Notes: a model not told the origin generated them from the letters alone. Counted from the first letter of the stretch, positions 33,722 to 44,817 are shown. The stretch is 64,000 nucleotides of DNA from Paratinospora sagittata (GCA_035771175.1 CM069607.1:13214001-13278000), one strand, 5' to 3'. Translations and numbers: made by a program.

Positions 33722-34920
33722 ATGGCCTCAAGGGAAGGAGCAACTTCCACTAGCAGGGAACCAATTCCCACTAGACTAACGGAATTATCCAAAAGAGAGG
33801 TTATGACTATGAGGAGCATCGACAATAGAGATATCCGCCTCCGCCCCATCCTTCACGACAAACTCGCAACACTGGATTGGTTAAATATAACCAAAGTCGA
33901 GGGTCAAGTCTCTTACAACTTGGTGAGATCCTTCTATGAAGCCATGAATTGCGTGGGACTTCAAGGAGATGAGATCAGCCCTATTTTGGAGACAACAGTC
34001 ATGGGAATGAAAATTCCTATCAACATCGAGATTATTGGTCGACTTTTGGAGATTCCGATTGAGGAGAAGATTATTAATCCACATGAACCCCAGACAATTA
34101 CAGAGATCGCGGAGTCTAATGATCAATTATTCAATTCCCTTACTAAAGAGCCATACACTAAATCGACGTACACCTACCTCCCAAACAATCATCTCAAGCC
34201 ATCTCTTGCCGGCCTTGGAAAGGTTGTATACGACAACATCTTGCCAGAAAGGGGGACTAGAGGCACTATGTCAAGGGCTCAACTTCTTATGTTATACTGC
34301 ATAGAGAAGAAAAATTACTGTCTCCCTACCTCACTTTATTATCCAACAAATGTTGAGGGTGATACAAAACCCTTTGAGAAAAGAATTACTCGGCTACGGA
34401 GTCTTGATTATGAGGATACTATACGAGGCAAACGTCGACACTTTTGATGGAACGTCGAAGCTGATCACTAAACCAGTTACAACATCCTCTATCTTCAAGA
34501 CATATGGAACAAGTGGAGGGGTAACTGACGAAGAAGTATTCGGCACGACGATAAGAAATGCCGAAAGAATGAGAGACAAGCATGGACGTTGCCTTCGCAA
34601 AAGTCGACGCAAGATGTCTGTCAGAGAAGGCCCAAATAAGGATTCAAATCAGAATCCTACATCAAACCCAGTCCCGAATAGTGATCCAACCGATCGACCA
34701 TTCACTGACGAAGAGTTATATGCCAAACTAGATCAGCCTACACAAAGTCATGATAGACAAGGTACGCAAGCAAATCCACCAACTTGGAATGTGCCCACTC
34801 CAGGCACCACTTCGTACCAAAGATTTCCAACTCCTACGGTACAGTATCAGCCAGTTCCACAAGTTGTTGTGAACCAACAACAACAATATTGGGCGACGTT
34901 CAGGCGCAATACATGCCCGA
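33722..34920 (+). pseudogene. H: ORF1, plant-transposon-protein-like, one frameshift
   Basis: The ATG at 33722 (MASREGATSTSREP...) opens 241 codons with the same globular part as in D and K (RPILHDKLATLDWLNI, YNLVRSFYEAMN, ISPILETTVMGMKIPINIEIIGRLLEIPI, MSRAQLLMLYCIEKK). A frameshift near 34400 moves into the frame beginning LGYGVLIMRILYEANVDTFDG, which carries SSIFKTYGTSGGVTDEEVF, a basic patch, and a Pro/Gln-rich tail ending VNQQQQYWA where LTR sequence takes over. The best preserved ORF1 in the window, and the only one near full length. No catalytic motif is visible. The upstream in-frame TTG at 33683 is less likely as a start. Confidence 0.75.
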
Positions 34921-35964
34921 ATGTTCAGGCGCCAAAAATCTTTATATAAGGAACCCTCCTCATTTCTCATTCCTCACACCAAATCACCTTTTCTTGTGAT
35001 TTTCTTCTCCTTTCCACTCATTTTGAGTTTTTAGTTTTGAGACTCTCTGTTCGAGATTTTCGGTGCGGTGCAACGAATTTCTGTCCAGAAGAAAGTGCCA
35101 GATCTGAAAGAAGAAGTTTTTATCTGAAGGTGGGGAACGAAACATAGGTTTGCGTGTTTTATAACTTTTATTAAAGTTTACATTCAGTTATTATTATATC
35201 TACTGTTCATTTACACTGCACTATGTCATATAATGTTTATACTGTCGTACTTATGCCTGTACACTTGGAATTCACGTATTATACTGTTATAATGCCGGAT
35301 TTGTGGTCAATCTGACTCAACTAGACTCGGTCTTGTCCTCAGTAACTTTAAATAGTGAACGGGAGGCAGCGGGCTGCTCTAGGCGATTGATTATTTAAGC
35401 AGACCTGGTGTCTCACCTCTCAACTGGGGACTGATCTAGTTGGTCTTATTGAAAGCTATCAGCTTATACATGTAATACTGAATGTCCTAATCTTACACGT
35501 CATGATACCGACCTTGATAAGGATCACCAGACGTTGCCAAAGTCAGTCTAAATGTCAAAGAAAAGACCAGACCAGTAGACTAGACCAGTTCATGCATTGG
35601 CATCATACGTATCACCACCTAGTGACGTATATGGTTTATGACGCATCGAATAGTTAGGAGCATTGCTCACTATTCATTACATTTCTCTGGAGAAGGACGT
35701 ACATGAGAACCCGGCTATACCCGGAAAGGGACATCAGTACGTGAATCCAGAGCATCGTTCCTGTACGTGAACTCAGGCGATGTACGTTCATCAAACCATT
35801 ACGAGACGGTGTCATGCATACATACATATTGATTGATTATGATGCTCACATGTGTGTTTAAGATATTTGATATTGAAGTATGCTTTATTCATTGTTATTA
35901 TTCAAATGCACGTCCCGTCCGAGAGTGTATCGTCGGTTTAGGCGCGTCCGGGCGGGGTGTGACA
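34893..35964 (+). repeat. H: 3' LTR, both ends of U3 and an inner part deleted
   Basis: It begins with 'gacgttcaggcgcaatacatgcccgaatgttcaggc' (two GAA/TTC dyads), followed by a TATA-like CTTTATATAAGG (34938-34949), then the usual R-U5 including GAAGGTGGGGAACGAAACATAGG. About 250 bp, present in the copy at 38805-39085, are missing at 35893. Confidence 0.82.
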
Positions 35965-36527
35965 TTAAATGAGTCCACCATTTTAAATGGATTACTGTTG
36001 ATTTGATGTGGTTTATAAACAACATTGTGGAATGTTGCATTATTCTTTCATTTAATATTATAATTTGTAAATGATTTTTTTAAAACAAAGATTTAAATGG
36101 AATGTTGAATTATTATGTCATGTGTTTTAAAGTTTTTATATTTGCATTATTGTTTAATAAATGCTCATGGATCTTGCAGCTTAGAAACTAAAATTCGTTC
36201 AGATTGCCTCTAAATCTCGTAGAAGTCTCATAATCTAATATTTTTTTGTCTATGAGACTGTCGTCCATTTGCTAAAACATGAAATTGAGCTTCTATTGCC
36301 ATAACCGCAACAGTCATAGAATGGATGAGGGAATAAAACTAATATAATATCATAAAATATATTGATTAATGGTAATGGCTCAAAAATAGAATATATATAT
36401 ATATATATATATATTATATTATTATATTATTATATTATATAACCACAATAATAGAATATATATATAATATTATATTATATTATATTATCGTTACTCTATT
36501 GAATAGGCAATTTATTTAATTAGCCAA

Positions 36528-36590
36528 ACTCATTCTTGTCCTTAGTAACTTAAAATAGTGAACAGGAGGCAATTTGCTGCTTCAGAAAGA
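36528..36590 (+). repeat. Chromovirus LTR crumb
   Basis: 'cttgtccttagtaacttaaaatagtgaacaggaggcaatttgctgctt' matches the conserved LTR stretch 'cttgtcctcagtaactttaaatagtgaacgggaggcagcgtgctgctc' (as at 57796-57843) and nothing around it does. A relic of an older insertion. Confidence 0.78.
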
Positions 36591-36609
36591 CTTGGTATTA
36601 ATGCTCAAA

Positions 36610-37942
36610 GGTTGAGGTGCATAGTAGCTAACAACATCATTTGATATGTTTTTGGCTTATTAATTGTAAAATAAAAAATATGGTATCACTTTATATATTT
36701 TGGCATCTCTTGAACATATAAATTTAAACAGAAATTTTTTGCTGAAGCTATGCAGATAATGAATGGGCTACGAATAGAGTTAGAAAAGGGAAAAAAAAAC
36801 ATACAAACACTAAAGAAAAAAATCAGTGACAATAATGCACTACTGGTAGCAATAATGCATGTAGTTATATAAAATATTAAATTAAAATGGTGTCATTTCA
36901 TATCTAATATTAAATTATAAAATATTATATTATTTTTTTCAATCATATCATTATATACAAATTCTTTTCAAACATAACATTGAATGATATCAAGACTGGA
37001 TTTAAGACTACCGGTGACCAATTACTTTCAATGAGTTTAACAATAGTGACCGTTCTTACTATACTAATAACAATTTGAACAATTTAACAATAGTGAGCGT
37101 TAGTATATATGTTGTGACATAGTAATGATTTGACCTAAGGTTAATAAATTAAATAATTAATTTGTTTTTTAGTGTTTTGGTAAAAGTGGAGGGCATGGCG
37201 TAAATAAGTGTTTTTTTATAGTAGAATTTGATTATAAAGTTTTATGTTTTATGAATATAGTAAATATTTTGCATGGAAGAAAAGTTATGGCTGATTATTT
37301 GAAAAAAATAGAAACTTGGTGGGCAATCAAAAAAAATATTCAAAGACTAATTTTCCAACTCCAACATTGTATTGGGAAATTAAAAAAAATAATAAACCAA
37401 ATGGCAAAAGCAAACAATTCTATTAGAAAACCTACAAATCTCACAATTATATATTACAATTTAGGTGCAAAAGATAATTTACTAATAAAATTAAATTAGG
37501 ATAATTTAATAAAATAAAAATGTTTTGTGGCAGTAATATAGAACAGAAGGCAATAATAGACAGATAGACCAAATAATAATTGAGAGATCGAGAAACTTTT
37601 TTTTAAAAAAAATTATTTTTTTTATTTATGGTAGGGTCTATTATAACTTTAAAATGTTTTGTTGATGTAGTGGTGGGGTATTGTATTCACGGGTGGAGAG
37701 CAAAGAAAAATTAAACAAATAATTAAAAAAAGATGTCCCACATTGTTTTTTGTTTCGTTGTGACTTGTGAGAACAAAATTAAAATAAATAAATAAAAAAT
37801 TAAAAGAGCCCAAGGGGTGAGGTTGATCAACAGCCAACAACATAATCTGATATGTTTTTTCCTTATTAATTGTAATGTAACAAATATGGTATCACTTTAT
37901 ATGTTTTGGCATCTACCAAACATATAAATTTAAAATATATTA
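36610..37942 (+). repeat. Direct-repeat pair, about 120 bp each, 1.2 kb apart
   Basis: The blocks at 36610-36732 and 37812-37942 share 'aacaacat-at-tgatatgttttt', 'cttattaattgtaa', 'atatggtatcactttatat-ttttggcatct' and 'aacatataaatttaaa'. Identity looks near 80 per cent. The intervening 1.08 kb has no ORF of note. They may be the worn terminal repeats of a small retroelement (TRIM-like) or a tandem duplication; neither TG/CA ends nor a primer site are clear. Confidence 0.6.
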
Positions 37943-38439
37943 TTGAAGTATTGGGTCGGTGGTTAATTATATCTTCTTGATTTCCATTGCATTTTTCAAG
38001 CAACCACTATCAGCTACTTTATCCACATAAAATCGTTAATAGAAATGTTAATTATTTTTATATATGGTGGTTGGTTGCTTCTGCTGTCACCTTTAATTGA
38101 TTGAAAATCTTTGTTCAAGAAAAATGTCACGCCCTACCCGGACGCGCCGAAATCAGCGGGACACTCACGGACAGGGCGCGAATGCATTATAACAATAACC
38201 GAGTGCGCGGAAACACGATTAAGTACAAGTCTGATTTCATTAATTTCAGAATATATTTGTACATAAAATAGTTAAGGGAACATTCTCCTAAAATCCCTAA
38301 TGAATAATACAAAGGGTACAAAAATGTGGGCCCAAAAACCTGCACCCAGTCCACCTTAATCTCCTGTGAAAAATATACAGGCATAAGTATGACAAGCATA
38401 AACATTATACGCAATAATACAGTATAAATAAATAGTAGA

Positions 38440-38657
38440 TGTCACGCCTGGGTTGCGCAAGCTCCCCCTACCCAGTGTGATGAGCACCCCACCATTGATG
38501 TGAATAGTATGGACAAATGATCTCGGGGGTACTAGACGCTGCGGTGTGCTGTGTACTGGGATGTTACAATATTATGTGGTGCTATGGCTGGAGCAGACCC
38601 CATGGTGGGGTGCTCATCACACTGGGTAGGGGGCGCTTGCGCAACCTAGGCGTGACA
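38440..38657. repeat. J: 218-bp fold-back with 56-bp arms
   Basis: The left arm 38440-38495 and right arm 38602-38657 are reverse complements with two mismatches in 56. The arms begin TGTCACGCC and are GC-rich (GGTTGCGCAAG, CCCCCTACCCAGTGTGATG), in contrast to the AT-rich surroundings. The loop is 106 bp. No ORF. It would form a strong hairpin as DNA or RNA. Confidence 0.9.
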
Positions 38658-39147
38658 AAAAGGCTTTATGTATACATAAGGGAAGGACACCTGTATGTGA
38701 ACTCAGGCGATGTACGTTCATCAAACCATTACGAGACGGTGTCATGCATACATACATATTGATTGATTATGATACTCACATGTGTATTTAAGATATTTAA
38801 TATTGAAGTATGCTTTATTAATTGTTATACTCACGAACTATTTACCCACTGAGCGCGTTAAGCTCACTCCATTATTATCCAAATTTTTCACAGGAAATTA
38901 GAGTGGACTGGGTGCAGGTTATGGGGCCCACAAATTATGTACCCTTTGTATCATTCATTGGGGATTTTAGGGAGTATGTTCCCTTGATCGTTTCATGTAC
39001 AAATTATATTCTGAATTAAATGAAATCAGATATGTATTATTTTACATTTTTGCTACGTACTTTGTTGTTACCATTGCGATAATTCCAAATGCGCGCCCCG
39101 TCCGCAAGTGTACCGCCGGTTTAGGCGCGTCCGGGCGGGGTGTGACA
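38440..39147 (+). mobile_element. Element J: fold-back plus LTR tail, moved as one 708-bp unit
   Basis: GTAGA flanks both sides (38435-38439, 39148-39152), and the uninterrupted LTR of the family has a single GTAGACATAATG there (for example near 48424). Within J, 38440-38657 is a fold-back with 56-bp arms, and 38658-39147 is the last part of a chromovirus LTR in plus orientation, ending GGGGTGTGACA. So one end is the fold-back tip (TGTCACGCC) and the other a normal LTR end. How such a composite integrated with a 5-bp TSD is unexplained. Confidence 0.8.
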
Positions 39148-39476
39148 GTAGACATAATGATAAATGAATGTAAACTTTAATAAAAGTTATAAGACACGTA
39201 AACCTATGTTTCGTTCCCCACCTTTAGATAATAACTCCCTTGAGAACTGATGTCTTCCCCCGAGCAGAACCGCGTTGCACTACGAAAAGAGTCTCAAAAA
39301 GAAAATAAAAACTCAAGGAGAGTGAAATAGAAGAAAAATCACAAGAGAAAGTGATTTGGTGTGGTGTGAGAAATGAGAAGGGGGGGTTCCTTAAATGGAA
39401 AAAAAAGGTGCCCGAAGGTTCGAGCACCTTGCCTGAAGTTCAATTTTTTTTGTGTGTGCAAACCTAGGGTATTACA

Positions 39477-39500
39477 CTTTATTCCCCTTAAAAGGATTTC
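39477..39500 (-). promoter_or_regulatory. K: polypurine tract
   Basis: On the minus strand TCCTTTTAAGGGGAATAAAG immediately precedes TGTAATACCC of the 3' LTR. Confidence 0.78.
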
Positions 39501-39509
39501 GCCCTCGAA

Positions 39510-40025
39510 ATCCGTCCAAGTAGTCATGATTGTTATCAGCGTGAGATTCACTGACGTTGTCATCGTTTGCTAGGTCAGGGTAGTGCCTGTAAGGTCCCTG
39601 AATAGCACTGTGGCCGGTGGAATCCTCAACATCATGAAACCATGGATAGCAAATGGAGTCGGATTCGTCCTCAAAAGGTTCCGACCTTTGCCTAACAGAT
39701 GGTGGTGTAGGGCTCTGCTGGTTGCATTGTTTAAGGGGAGGTAGGTTGAGCGGTGGGATGCTTTTTCGTGTTGTTGCTTGAATCCGGCCTCCTGGCAACT
39801 TTGGTAGACGATCCTGCCAAGATGAGGGCACGGGATTGTTTCGGGCAAAATTGTTATGAAAAAACCATGCACGCTCTGGCGATAAGGATCGCTGTCTGTG
39901 GGCGATGGAGTTGGTGATGCAAAATAGTTGTGACTTGATTCAAATCCTGAAAGAGTCGCCACAAGTTGCCAAATAAGCCATTGCGTGTGTGCATCATTAC
40001 ATCCATCGGTATTATTTTCAAGCAT
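39510..40025 (-). pseudogene. K: small 3' ORF, open in two overlapping frames
   Basis: The ATG at 40025 (MLENNTDGCNDAHTQWL...) lies about 95 bp after the pol stop; the first Met of the MQM seen in D is Ile here. This frame is open for 151 codons, through SPTDSDPYRQSVHGFF, but the conserved Pro/Asp-rich end is in another frame (39831-39472: MPSSWQDRLPKLPGGR...PPSVRQRSEPFEDESDSICYPW...DVEDSTGH), so one frameshift near 39830-39880 separates them. The TGA ending the ORF in A and L is changed here. Domain unknown. Confidence 0.62.
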
Positions 40026-40121
40026 TTGTATAGTTATTTAAGTGAAATGATGTATTAAGATATTTGTAAACAAAGTTCCATCATTTTATTGATAAGTGAA
40101 ATAGTGCAATGTATCACATCA

Positions 40122-41523
40122 TCAATTATTACTAGAAAACAATTCAGGGTATTTCTGTTTAATTGTTGCTTCTAGTTCCCATGTCGCTTCCTCAACTCCG
40201 TGGTGATCCCAGAGCACTTTCACAAGTGGTATGCTACGTCGCCTTAGTTCTTGAGTTTTTCTATCCAAAATATGTATCGCTCTCTCCTGATACTTGTTTC
40301 CTTCTTTAACCCTAACCTCGACTAGGGGGATGATATGCGAAAGATCAGGACGATACTTTCGAAGCATGGATAAGTGAAAAATGTCATGAACCTTAGACAT
40401 GGACGATGGAAGGGATAGACGATAGGCTAGTTTGCCAATACGTTCAATGATCTGAAATGGATCGATATACCGTGGGGAGAGCTTTCCCTTGATCCCAAAG
40501 CGTTTAACACCTCTTGTAGGATGAACTTTTAGAAAAACCAAGTCCCCATTATCAAATTCTAGAGGTTATCTTCGGTTGTCAGCATAGCTCTTCTGTCGAC
40601 GTTGTGCAACAGGAAATCTCTCCTTTACTAGTGTGATCTTCTCAGAAGTCTCTTGAACTAGTTCAAGCCCCAATTGCGGTTGATCTGCCATATCTAACCA
40701 GCATATCGGAGATCTGTAAGGGTGACCATATAGGACCTAATACGCTGTCATGCCGATACTAGTTTGGTAGCTGTTGTTGTATGCAAACTCAGCCAAATGT
40801 AAGTGTTTTGCTCATCCGTCATGGAATTCCAAAATGCAGCATCGTAACATATCCTCCAATATCTGGATCAAGCGCTCTGACTGCCCATCAGTCTGAGGGT
40901 GAAAGGCTGTGCTCATGGTGATCCTGGAGTCCATTCTACTCTAGAAGCTTTGCCAAAACTTTGATGTGAAACAAGGGTCTCGATCAGAGACGATCGTGAG
41001 TGGTATGCCATGGAGGCGTACGATCTCTCTTTCATACAGTTCGGCTAGGTTGGCGGGGTTATCCGTGAACCTTATCGATAAAAAGTGTGCAGACTTTCTA
41101 AGTCTGTCAATAATAAACCATATAACATCTTGTCCTTTATTATTTCAAGGCAAGGCCGTAACAAAATTTATTACGATGTTCTCCCTCTTCCATTCTCCAA
41201 TAGGTAAAGGGTGGAGAAGTCCAAAGGGAAGTCTATGTTCTACCTTAACTTGCTGGCGAAACAAGACATCGAGCAACGAAGTCTGCAATCACCTTCTTCA
41301 TTCTAGAAAACCAGAATTGTCGCTTGACATCCTTGTACATCTTGTCACCCCCAGGATGCATAGTGAACCTCGAATAGTGCATCTCAGTGAGCACTTCTTT
41401 TCGAACCTCAAGATCGTTTGGTAGACAGAGACATTTTTTATAGAAAATGACCCCGTCTTCAAAGACTGACCAGTGAGGAAGGTCATGTCTGCTGAGTAGA
41501 AGTTCTCGTTTCTCCATTAACAT
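40122..41523 (-). pseudogene. K: integrase with chromodomain-like C-terminus
   Basis: The N-terminal H2C2 finger lies in an open stretch (41523-41245): LTEMHYSRFTMHPGGDKMY...FVARCLV, where the second Cys pair is lost to a frameshift. The core (41240-40560) is shredded. The C-terminal part (40541-40122) is fully open for 139 codons: VHPTRGVKRFGIKGKLSPRY, SKVHDIFHLSMLRKYRPD, then IPLVKVLWDHHGVEEATWELE and KYPELF before the stop. The VKVLW...EEATWE pattern is the hallmark of the type II chromodomain in chromovirus integrases and here keeps its Trp residues. Best copy for studying this tail. Confidence 0.9.
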
Positions 41524-41554
41524 AGGGTCATTGGCTTGAGCTGTTGAAATGTTT

Positions 41555-42202
41555 CTAACCAGCTCGGAGTTGGCTGATAATGTTGAAATGTTTCTCGATC
41601 AGTTGTTGGTTAAAATTCTCCATCTCTGTAGCCAACTTCCCCATCTCGAAGTTAAGAGTGCAAGCAACATAAGATTTTCTACTCAGGGCATCAGCCACAA
41701 CATTGGCCTTACCGGGATGGTACTGGAGTTGAAAGTCATAATCTTTCAAGAACTTCAACCATCGTCTTTGGCAGAGGTTTAGGTCTCTCTGAGTGTAGAT
41801 GTACTTAAGACTCTTGCGATCCGAGAAGACCTCAAACCATTCACCATATAGGTAATGACGCCATAACTTCAGTGCGAATACGACAACTGCAAGTTCCAAG
41901 TCATGGGTTGGGTAATTACCCTCATGAATCTTCAGTTGCCTCGAAACATATGCAACAACTTGGCCTTCTTGATTTAGTACTGCACCTAAGCCTTGAAGCG
42001 AGGCGTCATTGTATAGTGAAAATCCAACTCCATTTCGTGAAGTGATTAGAACCGGTGTTGTCGTGATGCATTTCTTCAATTCCTGAAATGATGTTTCACA
42101 GGGGGGATTCCAGATGAATCGCACGTCCTTCCGAGTGAGCTTGGTTATAGGTTCAGCAATCTTTGAGAAATCCTTGATGAAGCGTCTGTAATAGCCACCC
42201 AA
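41555..42202 (-). pseudogene. K: RT thumb and RNase H, open over 215 codons
   Basis: The frame reads [55 protein letters not shown] (the usual Thr before Asp is Asn), [33 protein letters not shown] and [17 protein letters not shown]. At its end, where A, D and L have a TGA overlapping an ATG, K has a short local rearrangement (EKHFNIISQLRAG; the phrase KHFN recurs), so the link to integrase is lost. It is separated from RT by a TAG near 42243. Confidence 0.9.
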
Positions 42203-42244
42203 ACCAAGAAAACTCCTGATCTGAGTAAAAGTGGTAGGTTGCTT

Positions 42245-42960
42245 CTAGTTTAAAACTAGATCCACCTTAGAAGGATCCACCTCAATGTCATTGCCTGAAA
42301 CCACATGACCTAGGAATTGAACTCGCTCCGCCCAAAATTTGAACTTACTCAACTTTGCATACAACTGGTGGCTTCGGAAGGTTTGCAGAACAATCCTCAG
42401 ATGTATCTTATGGTCTTCCTCGGTTGAGATATATATGAAGATATCATCCACAAAGACCGCCACAAATCGATCTAAATATAGCCAGAAAATGCGATTCAAC
42501 AAAACCATGAACACAGCAGGTGCATTTGTTACACCGAACGGCATAACCAAGAACTCGTAGTGACCGTACCGAGTTCTGAATGTCGTCTTGGTAATGTCCA
42601 ACTCTTTGATCCGGAGTTGATGATTATCGGATCGTAAATCAATCTTAGAGAAGTATTTGGCATCTCTAAGTTGGTCGAACAAGTCATCGATCCTGGGCAA
42701 CATGCATCTGTACTTAATGGTGACGTTATTCAACTTGCGATAGTCGATGCAAAGTCGTAACGAACCATCTTTTTTGCGAACAAAAAGAACTGGAGCGCCC
42801 CAGGGTGATGAACTTTTTCTGATGAAGCCTTTACTCTCCAATTCCTTTAGTTGTTTGTCCAATTCAACCAGCTCGACATTGGACATTCTATATGGTTGAA
42901 TTGAGATAGGCCCTATCCTAGGTATGAGGTTGATTTCAAAATCGAATTCCTTAACCGGAG
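42245..42960 (-). pseudogene. K: reverse transcriptase, open over 213 codons
   Basis: From [20 protein letters not shown] the frame runs through [54 protein letters not shown], the catalytic [10 protein letters not shown], and [18 protein letters not shown]. All RT blocks and both Asp residues of the catalytic pair are present. The usual SGYHQLRI is SDNHQLRI. The frame ends at a stop (VLN-stop, 42245-42247) just before the RNase H connection. Other copies have WKQP at this place, so a Trp codon probably mutated. Confidence 0.92.
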
Positions 42961-43021
42961 GTAAACCAGGTAGGTCATTTAGAAAAGCTGTTGGGAATGC
43001 AGATATTACCGGGACATCGTG

Positions 43022-43900
43022 TACTTCGAGAGGGTACAGTGTTGGTCATTCATTATCATCACCAAGGGATAGAGCTCAAAGTTGTGCCTTGAGAAGTGCA
43101 ACAGTCGAGTTGTGTATCCACTTCCTCGTTCCCTTAATCTTGACAAACTCCCCAGTAGGCAAGGTTAACTGAACTTGCTTCTTTATACAATCAGTCCTTG
43201 CATTCAGTGATGCGAGCCAGTCCATGCCGAGGATGATGTCGAAGTCTTCAATGTCCATCACAAAGAGATCTACATATACAATTTGTTTTGACATTCGAAG
43301 CTCACATCGAGAACACTGCAAATTCACATCAGTACCAGATCCTAATGGTGATGTGACATGGATTGTGATGTTTGTGGGTTCAGGATGCAACCCTAAATGC
43401 CTTACCAATGCAGAAGATATAAAGGAATGCGTAGCACCCGAATCGAACAAGACATGCACCATTGTATTGAACAAGGAAAATGTACCTTCGACTACATGGT
43501 TGTCTGGGAGGGGTTGTTGAGCGATGGCAAACGCTTGCCCTAGTTCTGTTGCTACTGGCTCTGCTAGTTCTGCCTAGGTTGGGCATTAGCAGCAGGTGGG
43601 GCTTGTTGGACTGGAACAGCGGGAACAGGTTGCTGAAGGTGGGGGCAGACATTTCTTACATGACTCTGTTGTTGATGATTTTGTTGGCCATGCTGATTGT
43701 GGTGCTGACCACCACCCCTGCTATTGTTATTTCGACGACCACCCCTGCCATTACAGCCTCCTCGGCCATGATTGCGAAAACCCTAATGGTCAGGGTTAGA
43801 TAGCTCAGCCACAGATGTTGTGGCCTCATTTTTCGAAACAGGGGCTGAGAGGGTTGGGTTTTGATTATAGAAGAGTTTCTTCTTATTACCCTGTCATGAG
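43022..43900 (-). pseudogene. K: aspartic protease and gag tail
   Basis: The protease frame (43474-43076) is open: MVHVLFDSGATHSFISSALVR with catalytic DSGA, an ILGMDWL block and a KQVQLTLPTGEFVKI tail that ends at [15 protein letters not shown]. Upstream, a Gln/Pro-rich gag tail and the remains of a zinc knuckle (…HVRNVCPHLQQPVPAVPV, near 43640) lie in another frame, with a frameshift near 43500-43570. Confidence 0.85.
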
Positions 43901-44817
43901 CCCTGTTCGGAAAACGTTGCAGGCTATTTTCCCCTATTCATTCTCTGCTCCTGCTCAAAGCTCATGGTCTTGTCAACGACCTCCCTGTAAATCTTGAGAT
44001 CCAAGATCGACAAGGCTTTTCGAATATCAGGACGAAGGCCATTGTAGAATTTCTCGGTCTTATCTTACTCCGCTGAGATGGTGGAGAGAGAGTAAACTGA
44101 TAATTCTTTAAACCTCACAGCATACTCCCTGACTGTCATGCCGCCTTGGTATAGCTTGACGAGCTACTGGTGTTTTTGCCTCTTCACAGCATCGGGGAAG
44201 TACTCATCAAGAAACAATGACTCGAACTGCTGCCAAGTCATGTTAGTGGTGTTGACCCTTGGGACCTCCTTCATTGTTATCCACCATGTATTTGCTCCAC
44301 CAATAAGTTGGTAGGACGCAAGTGGAATCTTTTGAGCCTCATCGACTCCCATAGCATTGAGAGCCTTCTTCGACTCATCCAGCCATTTCTGCGCCTCTTC
44401 TACATCAATGATGCCAGCAAAAGTAAGGGGTTGAAGCCTCTTATACTTCGTAATATGGTCAGTTTGAGTCTCCGACCCAGATCTAACAGGTGTCTGAACA
44501 GTGACAACCTGATTGGTCGTGGTCTCACGAACGGTCGTCATAATAGTTACTTTCATCGCCTCGATAAATCTGGCAAAAAAGACTTTCATACTCAAAGGCA
44601 TGGCAAAGGATGTGGGCTGGGGTGGCACTGCCTGCCCAGACGTAGTGGCAGTGTCGGGTGTGGCCTGCGCTATCATCTTAGGCAGCGGTTCCTGGTTCTG
44701 AATTTCAGAAGGTGCCTCCTCTGTTGGAGGGACAGTGCGTGGCCTTCCTCTCTTCCTGGTTTGAATTTTCTCACTGGCAAGGAGAAAATAAAACCATGAT
44801 TTAGGAACTATAGCCAA
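43901..44817 (-). pseudogene. K: gag, N-terminal and capsid-like part
   Basis: An open stretch (44817-44164) carries a basic N-terminal segment (KIQTRKRGRPRTVPPTEEAP), then KYKRLQPLTFAGIIDVEEAQKWLDE, LASYQLIGGANTWW and TWQQFESLFLDEYFPDAVKRQK, the Retrotrans_gag-type core. A frameshift near 44160 is followed by REYAVRFKELSVYSLSTIS (about 44135-44080) and the end helix LKIYREVVDKTMSFEQ-like near 43975. The true start codon is unclear; MAIVPKS (44817) is the first Met in the frame, but L and D give no support for it. Confidence 0.84.

Larger units (their letters stand above)
33367..35964 (+). mobile_element. Element H: internally deleted chromovirus, 2.6 kb
   Basis: TTAAA flanks the unit at 33362-33366 and 35965-35969, a perfect 5-bp TSD. 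It begins with about 30 bp of LTR start (TGTAATACCCTGTATTTCAC), passes directly into the family's AT-rich 5' UTR, then ORF1 (33722-34940), and then jumps into the LTR at about 34893-34900 and ends GGGGTGTGACA. Most of the 5' LTR, the primer site, and all of gag and pol are missing; the 3' LTR also lacks about 250 bp near 35900. Either it moved as a small non-autonomous unit or it was trimmed in place. Confidence 0.85.
35970..38124. other. AT-rich non-coding gap with microsatellites, an LTR crumb and a direct-repeat pair
   Basis: No gene is supported. (AT)n and (TATTA)n runs lie at 36388-36490. A 60-bp chromovirus LTR remnant lies at 36528-36590. Two direct repeats of about 120 bp (36610-36732 and 37812-37942) bracket 1.08 kb. 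Long A/T runs are common. A frame at 37251-37499 is Lys/Asn-rich low complexity and I do not believe it is a gene. Confidence 0.6.
38125..39476 (-). repeat. K: 3' LTR, internally deleted and carrying J
   Basis: On the plus strand it runs TGTCACGCCCTACCCGG ... CCTAGGGTATTACA. Compared with the 5' LTR (47459-48797) about 650 bp are missing at 38369/38370 ('gtgaaaaat' joined to 'atacaggcataag'), and J (38440-39147) is inserted at a GTAGA. About 640 bp of LTR remain. Confidence 0.9.

Noticed and set aside
37251..37499. 82-codon open frame on the plus strand in the gap between H and K
   Set aside because: Lys/Asn/Ile-rich low complexity in AT-rich DNA, no known motif, no flanking signals; most likely a chance frame.
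40966..41424. 152-codon open frame on the plus strand
   Set aside because: Antisense shadow of K's integrase; no independent motif.
44308..44799. 163-codon open frame on the plus strand
   Set aside because: Antisense shadow of K's gag frame (44817-44164), which carries the recognisable Retrotrans_gag motifs.
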